Source of the DNA: Hyphococcus sp.
GTDB taxonomy: Bacteria > Pseudomonadota > Alphaproteobacteria > Caulobacterales > Parvularculaceae
Reading direction: 5' to 3'
Assembly: GCA_028289605.1 (NCBI GenBank)
Contig: JANQON010000009.1
Span: forward strand, 682,001-746,000
Length of the DNA: 64,000 nucleotides
Position 1 is the stretch's first letter; each line of letters begins with the position of its first letter. Below, piece after piece: positions 1 through 9,311 of this stretch. Made by a program: the position numbers and the translations under genes. The notes beneath the pieces were generated by a model. The model was not told the DNA's origin. It worked only from the letters and a program-made list of their open reading frames with translations, and searched no databases.

Positions 1-914
1 AGCATCATCGCGCCGGACCAGATTTGTCCGATCGGATTTGCAATCCCCTTCCCGGCGATATCCGGCGCCGAGCCATGCACCGGCTCAAACATCGACGGGT
101 GCTCCCGTTCCGGGTTGATGTTCGCCGACGGAGCGATTCCGATGGTGCCCGCGATGGCAGGCCCGAGGTCTGACAGAATGTCGCCAAACAAGTTCGATCC
201 GACCACCACGTCAAACCAATCTGGGTGCTGAACGAAATGCGCGGTCAGAATATCGATGTGATACTGGCTTGTCCTGACGTCCGGGTAGCGTTCCGCCATC
301 GCTGCGAAACGTTCGTCCCAATAGGGCATCGTGTGGACGATGCCGTTTGACTTGGTGGCGCTTGTTAGATGCCGTTTGGGACGCGCTTGCGCCAACTCAA
401 ACGCATATTGCAACACCCGATCGACGCCGCGGCGGGTAAAGACCGCCTCTTGTACGACTGTTTCGCGATCCGTCCCTTCAAAGATGCGTCCGCCGATCTC
501 GGAATATTCGCCTTCATTGTTTTCGCGGACGACGAAAAAATCAATGTCGTCGGCGCCGCGATGCTTCAGCGGCGTCTCAATCCCATCGAAAAGCCGCACG
601 GGCCGAAGGTTTACATATTGCTGAAATGTGCGCCGGATCGGGATCAATAATCCCCATAACGAAACATGATCCGGCACGCCGGGAAAGCCGACCGCGCCGA
701 GATAGATGGCGTCGTGATCTTTTATGTGTTCAAGCGCGTCCGGCGGGGCCATAGCGCCAGTTTGCGCATAGTGTTCGCAACTCCAGTCGAATTGGTCCCA
801 GTGAAACGCAATGCCGAATCGACGGCCCGCGGCTTCAAGCACGCGCTGCCCCTCCGGCGCGACTTCTTTGCCGATCCCGTCCCCCGGGATGACTGCGATT
901 TTGTAGGTCGTCAT
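1..914 (-). CDS. Tartrate/D-malate (isopropylmalate-type) dehydrogenase, C-terminus beyond window start
   Basis: Own reverse-strand translation from ATG at 914: MTTYKIAVIPGDGIGKEVAPEGQRVLEAAGRRFGIAFHWDQFDWSCEHY...AIYLGAVGFPGVPDHVSLWGLLIPIRRTFQQYVNLRPVRLF...FVVRENNEGEYSEIGGRIFEGT. Isocitrate/isopropylmalate dehydrogenase family, TtuC/DmlA-like. Absent from ORF track because it has no stop in the window. Confidence 0.88.
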   Translation of the reverse strand, partial: MTTYKIAVIPGDGIGKEVAPEGQRVLEAAGRRFGIAFHWDQFDWSCEHYAQTGAMAPPDALEHIKDHDAIYLGAVGFPGVPDHVSLWGLLIPIRRTFQQYVNLRPVRLFDGIETPLKHRGADDIDFFVVRENNEGEYSEIGGRIFEGTDRETVVQEAVFTRRGVDRVLQYAFELAQARPKRHLTSATKSNGIVHTMPYWDERFAAMAERYPDVRTSQYHIDILTAHFVQHPDWFDVVVGSNLFGDILSDLGPAIAGTIGIAPSANINPEREHPSMFEPVHGSAPDIAGKGIANPIGQIWSGAMM

Positions 915-932
915 TGCGGTTGCAAATCCGGA

Positions 933-2822
933 CTATTCCGATGCGGGACCATCGTAGGTCTCGTACCACTCTTGCAAAACATCAAAGGCGGGTTTTTTCT
1001 CGCCTGTCTCGGCGATCAGGCCTTTGCGGTTCCAATACTCCTGATACCGCCCGTGCCATCGTCGCGGCGAACGGAAATCCTTCAAAATCCAAGGTGAAAT
1101 GCCGCGCAGAAACGGGATTTGCTCAGCCATCTGCAATGTGACGTCGTAAAACGCCGCTTGATGCTCTTCGGTAAACCGTTCAAGCCGCTCGCCGCGGGCG
1201 CCGAGCAATGCGCCGGCGCCGAATTCGCTGAACAGCATCGGCTTGTCGTAAGGCGTTTTCCAAACCAGGCCAGGGACATCGTCAAGCGTGCGCCTGCCAT
1301 ACCAGCCCTCATACTCGTTGACCGATATGATATCGAGATGCTCACCGAGAGGATCTTCGACGATAAATGTATTTCCGCGGTTGGTGTTTTTGTTCAGCGC
1401 CGCGGAAATCACGCGCGTTGAGTCCATCGCGCGCACATGATCAATCAGCATCTTCAGGAAAACATTTCGTGCGTCGGTAATAGGCGTTTCGTTCGCAACA
1501 CCCCAAATGACGACGGAAGCCCGGTTGTAGTCACGGTTCACACTGTCTTTGTACATGCGCTTTGCGAGCGCCTTCGTATAGGGCTCGGTATACCGGATCT
1601 CTTCCCAGTACACCGGAATTTCACTCCAGACCAACAAACCAAGCTCGTCGGCGACGCGTAGCGTCCGTTCATTATGCGGATAGTGAGACAAACGCACGAA
1701 ATTCGAACCGAGCTCCTTTGCTACGCCAAGCAGCTCGCGGGCGTCTTCCCAATCCATGCGTCTCCCGCCTTCCGGGCCGATTGGCTCCTCATGGACGCTA
1801 ATGCCCTTGAGGAAAATCGATTCGCCATTCAGCAAAATATCTTGGCCGACGACTTCGATTGTCCGAAAGCCAATTCTGTCTTTCACGGTGTCGCGACGGG
1901 ACGACACGGTGACGTCATACAGTTTTGGATTTTCCGGCGACCATCGCGTCAATGCCGACACCGCCGCCGACATCTCCACAATCCCATCGCGGTTAGTTCG
2001 TCCCTCTAACGTTAAACCCAACTCGTCGATTTCTACAGAAACCGTTTGATTGCCTTTGCTCGGTCCATCGAGCGCGACGCTGGCTACGATTGTTTCCGCG
2101 TCGCCCTCTTCCAGATGCAGCCGGTAATCGTGGATATATGTTTCGGGCGTCTCAATAAGGTGCACCGGGCGCGTGATGCCGCCGTAATTCAGCCAATCAT
2201 AATAGAACGACGGAATCGATTTCGCGTCATGCATCGCGTCAACGGCGACGACAACTGAATTCTCGCCGCGATTGAGGTTGTCGGTGACTTCAAACATGAA
2301 CGGCGTAAATCCGCCCTCGTAGTCTCCGACCGAGTCGCCGTTGAGATAGGCTTCCGTCCAATAATTGCTGCCTTCAAAATACAGGAAATACCGTTTGCCG
2401 CGCTTTGGCCGCGCATCGATAATCTTCCGATACCAGATTACGCTTTCGTACCAAAATAGTTCCTCGACCTGGGTGTTCCAATCGCCGGGCACAGTCAATG
2501 TCGGCGCGGAATCAAATTCGTATTCGATCAATTCTTCTTTCGGCGGCTTACGATCATTCGGGAAGTCCCGCCTGGCCGACGGTTTGCGCAGTCCCGCCCG
2601 CATAGGATCAATGAGATAACGCCACTCACCGGAAAGATCCTCACCCTTGCGCGCCAGCACATTAGCCATAGCGCTCGACGCTTCAGGATCAGGCGCTTCG
2701 CGTTCATATCGCGGCTGAGCGTCATCTTCGCCCTGTGCCGCCGCGGCGCCGAACAAGACAAGCAAGGACGCCGCCAGGACGGCGGACAGACCAAGTGCAT
2801 ATTTCATAGGATCGCCTTTCAC
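933..2822 (-). CDS. Exported GH2 glycoside hydrolase (beta-glucuronidase/beta-galactosidase-like)
   Basis: 629 aa, signal peptide MKYALGLSAVLAASLLVLFGAAAAQG; GH2 motifs HYPHNERTLRVADELGLLVWSEIPVYW, VIWGVANETPI, LFSEFGAGA. Start overlaps stop of upstream kinase. Confidence 0.86.
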   Translation of the reverse strand: MKGDPMKYALGLSAVLAASLLVLFGAAAAQGEDDAQPRYEREAPDPEASSAMANVLARKGEDLSGEWRYLIDPMRAGLRKPSARRDFPNDRKPPKEELIEYEFDSAPTLTVPGDWNTQVEELFWYESVIWYRKIIDARPKRGKRYFLYFEGSNYWTEAYLNGDSVGDYEGGFTPFMFEVTDNLNRGENSVVVAVDAMHDAKSIPSFYYDWLNYGGITRPVHLIETPETYIHDYRLHLEEGDAETIVASVALDGPSKGNQTVSVEIDELGLTLEGRTNRDGIVEMSAAVSALTRWSPENPKLYDVTVSSRRDTVKDRIGFRTIEVVGQDILLNGESIFLKGISVHEEPIGPEGGRRMDWEDARELLGVAKELGSNFVRLSHYPHNERTLRVADELGLLVWSEIPVYWEEIRYTEPYTKALAKRMYKDSVNRDYNRASVVIWGVANETPITDARNVFLKMLIDHVRAMDSTRVISAALNKNTNRGNTFIVEDPLGEHLDIISVNEYEGWYGRRTLDDVPGLVWKTPYDKPMLFSEFGAGALLGARGERLERFTEEHQAAFYDVTLQMAEQIPFLRGISPWILKDFRSPRRWHGRYQEYWNRKGLIAETGEKKPAFDVLQEWYETYDGPASE

Positions 2823-3754
2823 AGCTCCAGTGTTTCCATAAAACTTTCAAATGCGCGGGGCGGCGCAATGGCGCCTCTAAAGCCGACGACGAATGCGCCG
2901 ACCCTAGCGGCGATCTCGCCGGCCTCTGCGCCGGTCTTGCCGCTTTGCCGCATGGCGAGATAGGCGCCGTCAAAGGCGTCGCCGGCAGCCGTCGTATCGA
3001 CGACATTCGCCGCCGGCCGAAACGGAATGCGCCACTCCTCGGTTCCGTCATATCCGGCGACGCCGCCTGTCCCGAGCTTCACCGCGATGTCGACAACGCC
3101 CAGGCTTCGCAACCTTGAAATGACGGCTTCAGGGTCGGCCTCCTCAAACACAGCCGCTTCGTCGTCAATGCCCGGCAACGCCACCGTGGCAATGGCGTAA
3201 GCGCATTCAAACGCGTCGCGCGCCTCGTTTTTGGAGGACCAAAGACTCGATCGGTAGTTTGGATCGAAAGCGACCGCGGCGCCGCCGGCTTTCGCCTCTA
3301 TCAGCGCGGCGAACAGTGCGTTGCGGTCTTCGGGCGAGAAAACCGCAAGCGTGACGCCTGAAAAATAAATGAGGGAGGCATTGCGCAGCTGGCTTGCGCC
3401 GCCCTTTTCTTTGAAGTGCGTCATAAACCGGCAGGCTGCGGAATCTTTGCGCCAGTAGAGAAAACTGCGCTCCCCTTCGCTGTCCGTTTCCACCATGTAA
3501 AGACCAGGCAGCGCGCCGGGGTCGCGATAGACGAGCGAGCAGTCCAGACTTTCATCGCGCCATGCCGCCGTCATGCCCCTGCTCACCGGGTCTTCGCCGA
3601 CGGCCGTCGCGAATGCGACATTCGCCTGTGCGCCCGCGAGGCGCTTCAGGTAGACGGCGGTGTTATAGACGTCGCCGGCGAAGCCTTGGGCGTAACCACC
3701 TTCCCGCGCCGTTAGCTCGACCATGCATTCGCCGACCGCAACGATATCCTTCAT
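2819..3754 (-). CDS. kdgK: 2-dehydro-3-deoxygluconokinase, PfkB family
   Basis: VAVGECMVEL at N-terminus, DTTAAGDAFDGAYLA PfkB signature; between uronate genes. Confidence 0.85.
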   Translation of the reverse strand: MKDIVAVGECMVELTAREGGYAQGFAGDVYNTAVYLKRLAGAQANVAFATAVGEDPVSRGMTAAWRDESLDCSLVYRDPGALPGLYMVETDSEGERSFLYWRKDSAACRFMTHFKEKGGASQLRNASLIYFSGVTLAVFSPEDRNALFAALIEAKAGGAAVAFDPNYRSSLWSSKNEARDAFECAYAIATVALPGIDDEAAVFEEADPEAVISRLRSLGVVDIAVKLGTGGVAGYDGTEEWRIPFRPAANVVDTTAAGDAFDGAYLAMRQSGKTGAEAGEIAARVGAFVVGFRGAIAPPRAFESFMETLEL

Positions 3755-5220
3755 TGCGCCAACTCTTTGATGGCTCGACGCACATTATCCGGCGAGCCGT
3801 CGGCGAGGAGCGCATAGCTATCGGTCAACGCGTCTGTGAATACAGCGTTCGATGAAAGATCGCCGAAGATACTCGACAGGCTCAAATAGCGCTCGACATC
3901 TTTGGCGGCGTCAAGGGTTGCAGCCCTTGCAATTCTATTCAGCTCATCGGCTAGCGGATCATTTAGCGGCGTGTCCGCTAGGGCGCTGTTCCGGACAAAA
4001 TGAAGCCAGCCCGCAAGCGCCAGGGACAATTGATTGAACGGAGCGCCGGCCGCAATAGCGTCGCGCATGGACGGCAGAAACCGCATTTGTATTTTCTGCG
4101 AACTGTCGCCGGCGATCTGGGTCAACTGATAGCCGATTTCAGGATTAGCGAAACGATGCAGGATCGATTCCCGGTAGGCCGGCAAGTCTAAGCTCGCCGG
4201 CGGTTCAAGCAACGGCTCAACTTCGCGCGACAGCATCTCTTTCGCAAAGGCGCAAAGCAAGTTGTCGGACACCGCCTCGAGCACGGTTTTGTGGCCGCAC
4301 AACAATCCCAGATAAGCAAGCGCCGAATGAGCACCGTTCAACATGCGCAGTTTCGCCCGTTCATAGCCTGCGACATCACTTGTGAACTCCGCGCCGCCCG
4401 CTTCCCACAACGGACGCTTGCCTGCAAAAGCGTCTTCAATCACCCATTGCGTGAACGCTTCGCGTTGAATCGGCCATGCGTCTTCCGCACCTATTGCGGA
4501 AGCGACGCGGGCCCGCGCCGCGTCGTCTGTCGCGGGCGTGATGCTGTCTACCATGGTCTGCGGAAACGCGATGTTATCGCTGATCCACGCCGAAAGGTCA
4601 CCGTCCAGCTCTCCGGCGAACTGGAGAACGGCGTTTTTCAGCAATCGTCCGTTTTCCGAGAGATTATCGCAGCTGACGACCGTCATCGGCGGCAATTCCG
4701 CCGCCCGGCGACGGGCGAGCGCCGCAACAAGATAGCCGATCAGACTTGACGGCGTGTCCGGCGACGCAAGGTCCGCCTTGATTTCGGGGCGGTCTCTATC
4801 AAGATCGCCAGTCTCGGTCAGGCAATACCCTTTCTCAGTCACTGTCATGGTCGCAATGCGCGTATTCGGATGACATAGACGAGACAGAACGGCCGCCGGG
4901 TCTTCCGGGGCAACGAGCATTTCCGTAATCGAGCCGATGATGCGGTATTCAATCTGCGCATCAAGGATTTCGAGCGTATAAAGATAATCTTGGTCGACCA
5001 GAGCGTCGCGAACGGCGGATGAACGCAACGAAACGCCGCAAACGCCCCACTCGCCGCCGGCGGCGGCGATCGCGTCGTCCGTCATCACCGCCTGATGCGC
5101 ACGATGAAAGGCACCCGGCCCGAAGTGAACAATCCCGATCCCGGTCTGCGCGCGATCGAAATCAGGTGTTGCAACGGCGGCGGCGAGCTTGCTGAGAGAT
5201 CCTTCGGTTAACCTTTGCAT
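3751..5220 (-). CDS. uxuB: Mannitol dehydrogenase family protein, probable fructuronate reductase
   Basis: GIGIVHFGPGAFHRAHQAVMTDDAI, KLRMLNGAHSALAYLG. ORF track starts at 5313; MQRLTEGSLSKLAAAV at 5220 is the more plausible start. Overlaps kdgK by 4 bp. Confidence 0.82.
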   Translation of the reverse strand: MQRLTEGSLSKLAAAVATPDFDRAQTGIGIVHFGPGAFHRAHQAVMTDDAIAAAGGEWGVCGVSLRSSAVRDALVDQDYLYTLEILDAQIEYRIIGSITEMLVAPEDPAAVLSRLCHPNTRIATMTVTEKGYCLTETGDLDRDRPEIKADLASPDTPSSLIGYLVAALARRRAAELPPMTVVSCDNLSENGRLLKNAVLQFAGELDGDLSAWISDNIAFPQTMVDSITPATDDAARARVASAIGAEDAWPIQREAFTQWVIEDAFAGKRPLWEAGGAEFTSDVAGYERAKLRMLNGAHSALAYLGLLCGHKTVLEAVSDNLLCAFAKEMLSREVEPLLEPPASLDLPAYRESILHRFANPEIGYQLTQIAGDSSQKIQMRFLPSMRDAIAAGAPFNQLSLALAGWLHFVRNSALADTPLNDPLADELNRIARAATLDAAKDVERYLSLSSIFGDLSSNAVFTDALTDSYALLADGSPDNVRRAIKELAQ

Positions 5221-5268
5221 CGCCGCGCCGCTCCAAAATATCGGGACCCCCGAATTTGAACGGATAAA

Positions 5269-5281
5269 TTGGCCTGACCTT
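5269..5281. promoter_or_regulatory. Putative GntR/FadR-type operator TTGGCCTGACCTT
   Basis: 11/13 match to shared motif TTGGYCTGACCAA; upstream of the uxuB-kdgK-GH2-dehydrogenase operon. Confidence 0.5.
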
Positions 5282-5399
5282 TTCTGTTTTGCAACCCGTT
5301 CCCACTGAGGCAAAAAAATGTCATAGTTACATAATCTTATGGAATTTTCGTTTCCCGCAGAGCCTAGGTGTTGCGTCTAATCGGCTCGCCCGCCTATAT

Positions 5400-5412
5400 T
5401 TGGTCAGACCAG
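5400..5412. promoter_or_regulatory. Putative GntR/FadR-type operator TTGGTCAGACCAG
   Basis: Contains perfect dyad TGGTC-A-GACCA; just upstream of a FadR-type GntR gene. Confidence 0.6.
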
Positions 5413-5471
5413 ATACGGCCTTTTCGCCGGCTTGCAAGAAGCACAGAAGAACGTCAGGAATATCGGTCAGG

Positions 5472-6260
5472 ATGATCGGACAGTTGAATATTCTCGATTT
5501 GAAATCGGATCGATCGGTCAAGCGACTCTACCAGCAAGTCGCTGAAGCATTGTTGTCTCTCATTGAGTCTGGCGAATACGGCGTCGGCGCGCGCCTGCCC
5601 GCAGAACGCGAACTGGCCGCACAGTTCGAAGTCAGCCGGCCGACGATCCGCGAAGCCATCATCGCGCTTGAGCTCGCCGGCTGTGTTGAAGTCCGAACCG
5701 GATCCGGCGTTTACGTCCTCGAACGCAAGGAAACGCCCGCACGCGGCGTCGAACTCGATATCGGTCCATTTGAGCTGATGGAAGCGCGAGCGCTGATCGA
5801 GGGCGAAGCCGCAGCCCTTGCGGCGCGCAATATCAGTGACGAGGAAGTTGCGGCGCTTGAGTCCGCAATTGAAGAAATGGTCGAAGAAAATAAGAAGAAG
5901 CTTCACAAAGAGACTGCAGACAGAAAATTTCACCTGTTGATTGCGCAGGCGACGCGTAACAGCGCGGTGCTGCGCGTCGTCACCGACCTTTGGGATGTGC
6001 GCGAGGCGTCTCCTCTGACCGCGCGGATGCTCGACAAGGTGCGCCTCGCCGGATGGAAACCGCGGATCGACGAACATCGCGCCATTTGCGAGGCCATCGC
6101 AGCCCGCGACCCCGCGCTTGCCCGAAAACGCATGCGCGATCACATGATGCGTGTGATCGACCAGCTTCTCGAAGCAACGGAAATCGAGGCGGTGAACGAA
6201 GCCAAGCGCCGCGTCGACGCCGACCGAGCGCGCTTTACTGCGGCGCGAGAGCTCACCTAA
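5472..6260 (+). CDS. GntR family transcriptional regulator, FadR subfamily (UxuR-like)
   Basis: RLYQQVAEALLSLIESGEYGVGARLPAERELAAQFEVSRPTIREAIIALELAGCVEVRTGSGVYV wHTH plus helical FCD domain. Likely start ATG 5472 rather than 5289. Confidence 0.9.
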   Translation: MIGQLNILDLKSDRSVKRLYQQVAEALLSLIESGEYGVGARLPAERELAAQFEVSRPTIREAIIALELAGCVEVRTGSGVYVLERKETPARGVELDIGPFELMEARALIEGEAAALAARNISDEEVAALESAIEEMVEENKKKLHKETADRKFHLLIAQATRNSAVLRVVTDLWDVREASPLTARMLDKVRLAGWKPRIDEHRAICEAIAARDPALARKRMRDHMMRVIDQLLEATEIEAVNEAKRRVDADRARFTAARELT

Positions 6261-6393
6261 GCCACAAACTTGTTTCTATTTCCACATGCTGGAAAATCCA
6301 TGCGCATATAGTCGCTCTGGCGAAGTGCGCCTCCTAGTTTCCTCCAAAAAAAAATGCGCGCGCCGGGCCCGCGGAACAATGGAGGAAACAGGT

Positions 6394-7914
6394 ATGAATA
6401 TCCACGCAACGGTCGCCGGTACGCTCGACAAAGCGTCACCCAAAGTTCGCGATTGGCTTGCCCAGCCTCGGCCGATGTTGATCGACGGCCAGTGGGTTGC
6501 GGCAAAATCCGGCAAAACGTTCGCTGTCATTGATCCGGCAACGGAAGGAAAACTTGCGGAAGTCGCAGAAGGCGACAAAGCGGACATCGACGCCGCCGTC
6601 GCCGCGGCGCGACGGGCCTTCGACAGCGGCCCGTGGCGGAAAATGACCCCATCTGAGCGCGGGCGTGTTCTGCATAAGATCGGCGATCTGATTTATGAGA
6701 ACATCGACGAGCTCGCCGAACTCGACAGTCTTGACAATGGCAAGCCCAAAGCCGTTGCGAAAGCAGCGGATGTCACTCTGTCCGCAGACATGTTCCACTA
6801 TATGTCCGGCTGGCCGACCAAGATCCACGGCAAGACCATTCCAATTTCAAACCTCGCAGCGCCGGGCGAATATTTCTCCTTCACGCGGCCCGAGCCTGTC
6901 GGAGTCGTTGGACAGATTATTCCGTGGAATTTCCCATTGCTCATGTGCGCATGGAAACTGGGACCGGCCCTCGCCACCGGCTGCACCGTCGTTCTCAAGG
7001 TCGCGGAAGAAACGCCGCTCTCCGCGCTTCGCCTGGGGGAGCTCTTGCTCGAAGCGGGTCTGCCCGATGGCGTTGTCAACATCGTCACTGGCTTCGGCGA
7101 AACCGCCGGCGCCGCGCTCGCCGCTCATCCGAATGTAAATAAGGTCGCGTTCACCGGCTCGACGGAAGTCGGCAAGTTGATCGTTCAGGCCGCATCGCAC
7201 GACTTAAAGCGCGTCAGTCTCGAACTCGGCGGCAAGTCCCCGAATATTGTGCTTGCCGACGCCGATGTGGAAGCGACCGTCGCCGGCGCCGCCGCAGGCA
7301 TATTTTTCAACCACGGACAATGCTGCAACGCCGGATCTCGTTTGTTCGTACACGACAAAATCTTCGACAAAGTCGTAGACGGCGTTTCCGCCGCGGCGGA
7401 GAAAATTAAACTCGGTTTCGGATTAGACGAAGACACCGAAATGGGGCCGCTGGTCTCTGAAGTGCAATACGGACGCGTCACCGGGTACCTGGACTCTGGC
7501 AAGGCGGACGGCGCCAAAGCGGTCACCGGCGGCGACGGAGTCGACGGCCCGGGATACTTCGTTAAGCCGACAGTCCTTGTCGACACGACGCCGGATATGA
7601 AGGTCGTCAAGGAAGAGATTTTCGGCCCGGTGCTTGTCGCTATGCCGTTCAAGGATGTGGACGACGATCTTATCCGCGACGCCAACAACTCCCTCTATGG
7701 CCTCGCGGCCGGCGTATGGACGTCTGACATTCAAAAAGCCCACCAAATTGCCAACCGGCTTGAGTCGGGCACGGTGTGGGTGAACTGTTATCACGTCTTT
7801 GATGCGGCCTTGCCTTTTGGCGGATATAAACAGTCCGGCTGGGGGCGCGAAATGGGCGAGCAGGTGCTCAACAATTACCTTGAGACAAAAGCGATCACCA
7901 CCAAGATCGGCTGA
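6394..7914 (+). CDS. NAD(P)-dependent aldehyde dehydrogenase
   Basis: ELGGKSPNIVLADADVE, FNHGQCCNAGSRLFV, EEIFGPVL, PFGGYKQSGWGRE; start chosen after GGAGGAAAC. Confidence 0.92.
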   Translation: MNIHATVAGTLDKASPKVRDWLAQPRPMLIDGQWVAAKSGKTFAVIDPATEGKLAEVAEGDKADIDAAVAAARRAFDSGPWRKMTPSERGRVLHKIGDLIYENIDELAELDSLDNGKPKAVAKAADVTLSADMFHYMSGWPTKIHGKTIPISNLAAPGEYFSFTRPEPVGVVGQIIPWNFPLLMCAWKLGPALATGCTVVLKVAEETPLSALRLGELLLEAGLPDGVVNIVTGFGETAGAALAAHPNVNKVAFTGSTEVGKLIVQAASHDLKRVSLELGGKSPNIVLADADVEATVAGAAAGIFFNHGQCCNAGSRLFVHDKIFDKVVDGVSAAAEKIKLGFGLDEDTEMGPLVSEVQYGRVTGYLDSGKADGAKAVTGGDGVDGPGYFVKPTVLVDTTPDMKVVKEEIFGPVLVAMPFKDVDDDLIRDANNSLYGLAAGVWTSDIQKAHQIANRLESGTVWVNCYHVFDAALPFGGYKQSGWGREMGEQVLNNYLETKAITTKIG

Positions 7915-7979
7915 TCGCCCTACGCTGACGCGATTTCAGCGGACCGGCGCAGCGCCTCCGTCCGCAATTCCGTTGACCC

Positions 7980-9263
7980 TTAGTCGTCCGCCGGCGTGGT
8001 CCGCACCGATAGCGCGCGTGCGATGACCCTCTCCTCGTCTATTTCCATGCCCAGGCCCGGCCCTTCCGGCACGCGGATTTCGCCGTCGCCATAGTCGAGA
8101 TAGTTTTTCACCGTACCGATCAGATCCGGAAACCGGTCGACATCCGGAAACTCGAAGAACGGTCCCACGGTCGGCATCGCCGCGACAAGATGCAGCGACG
8201 CCGCCGTTGAAATGGTCGGCCGGGTGTTGTGAAGAATCATCGGCTTCTGTCGCGCCTGGGCGAGCGCGGCGATTTTGTCCATCACCGTGATGCCGCCCGC
8301 CTTGATGACGTCGGGGTTAAGGTAATCGGGGTTGGCGTAACGGATCAGCTCATCGAGCTGCCACAGGGTATACTCTTTTTCACCCGACAGGATCCCGAGG
8401 TCGAGAGCGGCGACAACCTCTGCTGTTTCCGTATGGTTTTGATCCGAACACGGTTCTTCAAAAAAGCGATGGCCGTACTCGTCTTGCAAGATGCGGCCAA
8501 TCTGAATTGCGCGAGCAGCAGTGTATCCGTTGTTGATGTCGACAAAAAGCTCTGCGTCATCGCCGATTTCCTTTTCGATCGCGTCAACATATTCAATCGT
8601 TCGGTCATTCACCGGATTGAGATGATCTTCACGGATCTGCATTCGGCATTTGACCGTGCGGAATCCGTTGCGAACAAATTTCACAGCCTGAGCGACCGCC
8701 TCGGACTTCGAGAGATTTTCCCAACGCCCGGTGCCGTAGCTGCCGTAAACCGGCATGGCGTCGCGATATTTGCCGCCGAGCAGCCGGTAAATCGGAACAT
8801 CCAGGATTTTGCCTTTAAGATCCCACAACGCGATATCGATTCCGGCAATCGAATTGGATAGCGCGCCGCCCGGTCCAAAATCGTGGGAGCGATAAAACAT
8901 CTCATCGAAAATCGGCTCGTTATCGAAAGGATCGCGGCCGAGGACCCGGCGCGCATGTTCTGAGTGAATAAAGGCTTCCATGACCTCATGGCTGCCTGCG
9001 TCGCACTCGCCCCATCCTTCATGGCCGGAATCCGTTGTCACTTTCACAAAGATCGCGTCATCCATGATAAAGGTGCGGATTTCCGAGACGGCGATATCGG
9101 AGGCGCCTGGCGTGTCGGGCGCCCGAGATCCGCCCGCCTGCGTTCCGGCGGCGGCTTCGCCGCCGTTTCCGCATGCGACAAGCGACAGCCCGCTCGCGAG
9201 CGTCAAGGTCGACACAGCCGAGGATTGCAGAAAAGCTCTGCGGTCACAGGTCTTCTTCACCAT
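7980..9263 (-). CDS. Enolase-superfamily (mandelate racemase/muconate lactonizing) protein with Tat/lipoprotein signal
   Basis: N-term DRRAFLQSSAVSTLTLASGLSLVAC (Tat motif, lipobox); LFVDINNGYT, FFEEPC, SGEKE, PDVIKAGG, ILHNTRP active-site segments. Confidence 0.85.
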   Translation of the reverse strand: MVKKTCDRRAFLQSSAVSTLTLASGLSLVACGNGGEAAAGTQAGGSRAPDTPGASDIAVSEIRTFIMDDAIFVKVTTDSGHEGWGECDAGSHEVMEAFIHSEHARRVLGRDPFDNEPIFDEMFYRSHDFGPGGALSNSIAGIDIALWDLKGKILDVPIYRLLGGKYRDAMPVYGSYGTGRWENLSKSEAVAQAVKFVRNGFRTVKCRMQIREDHLNPVNDRTIEYVDAIEKEIGDDAELFVDINNGYTAARAIQIGRILQDEYGHRFFEEPCSDQNHTETAEVVAALDLGILSGEKEYTLWQLDELIRYANPDYLNPDVIKAGGITVMDKIAALAQARQKPMILHNTRPTISTAASLHLVAAMPTVGPFFEFPDVDRFPDLIGTVKNYLDYGDGEIRVPEGPGLGMEIDEERVIARALSVRTTPADD

Positions 9264-9311
9264 TGGTTAGTCCCTTAATGCCGGCGCCATTCGGGCGCCT
9301 CTCACGCTATA

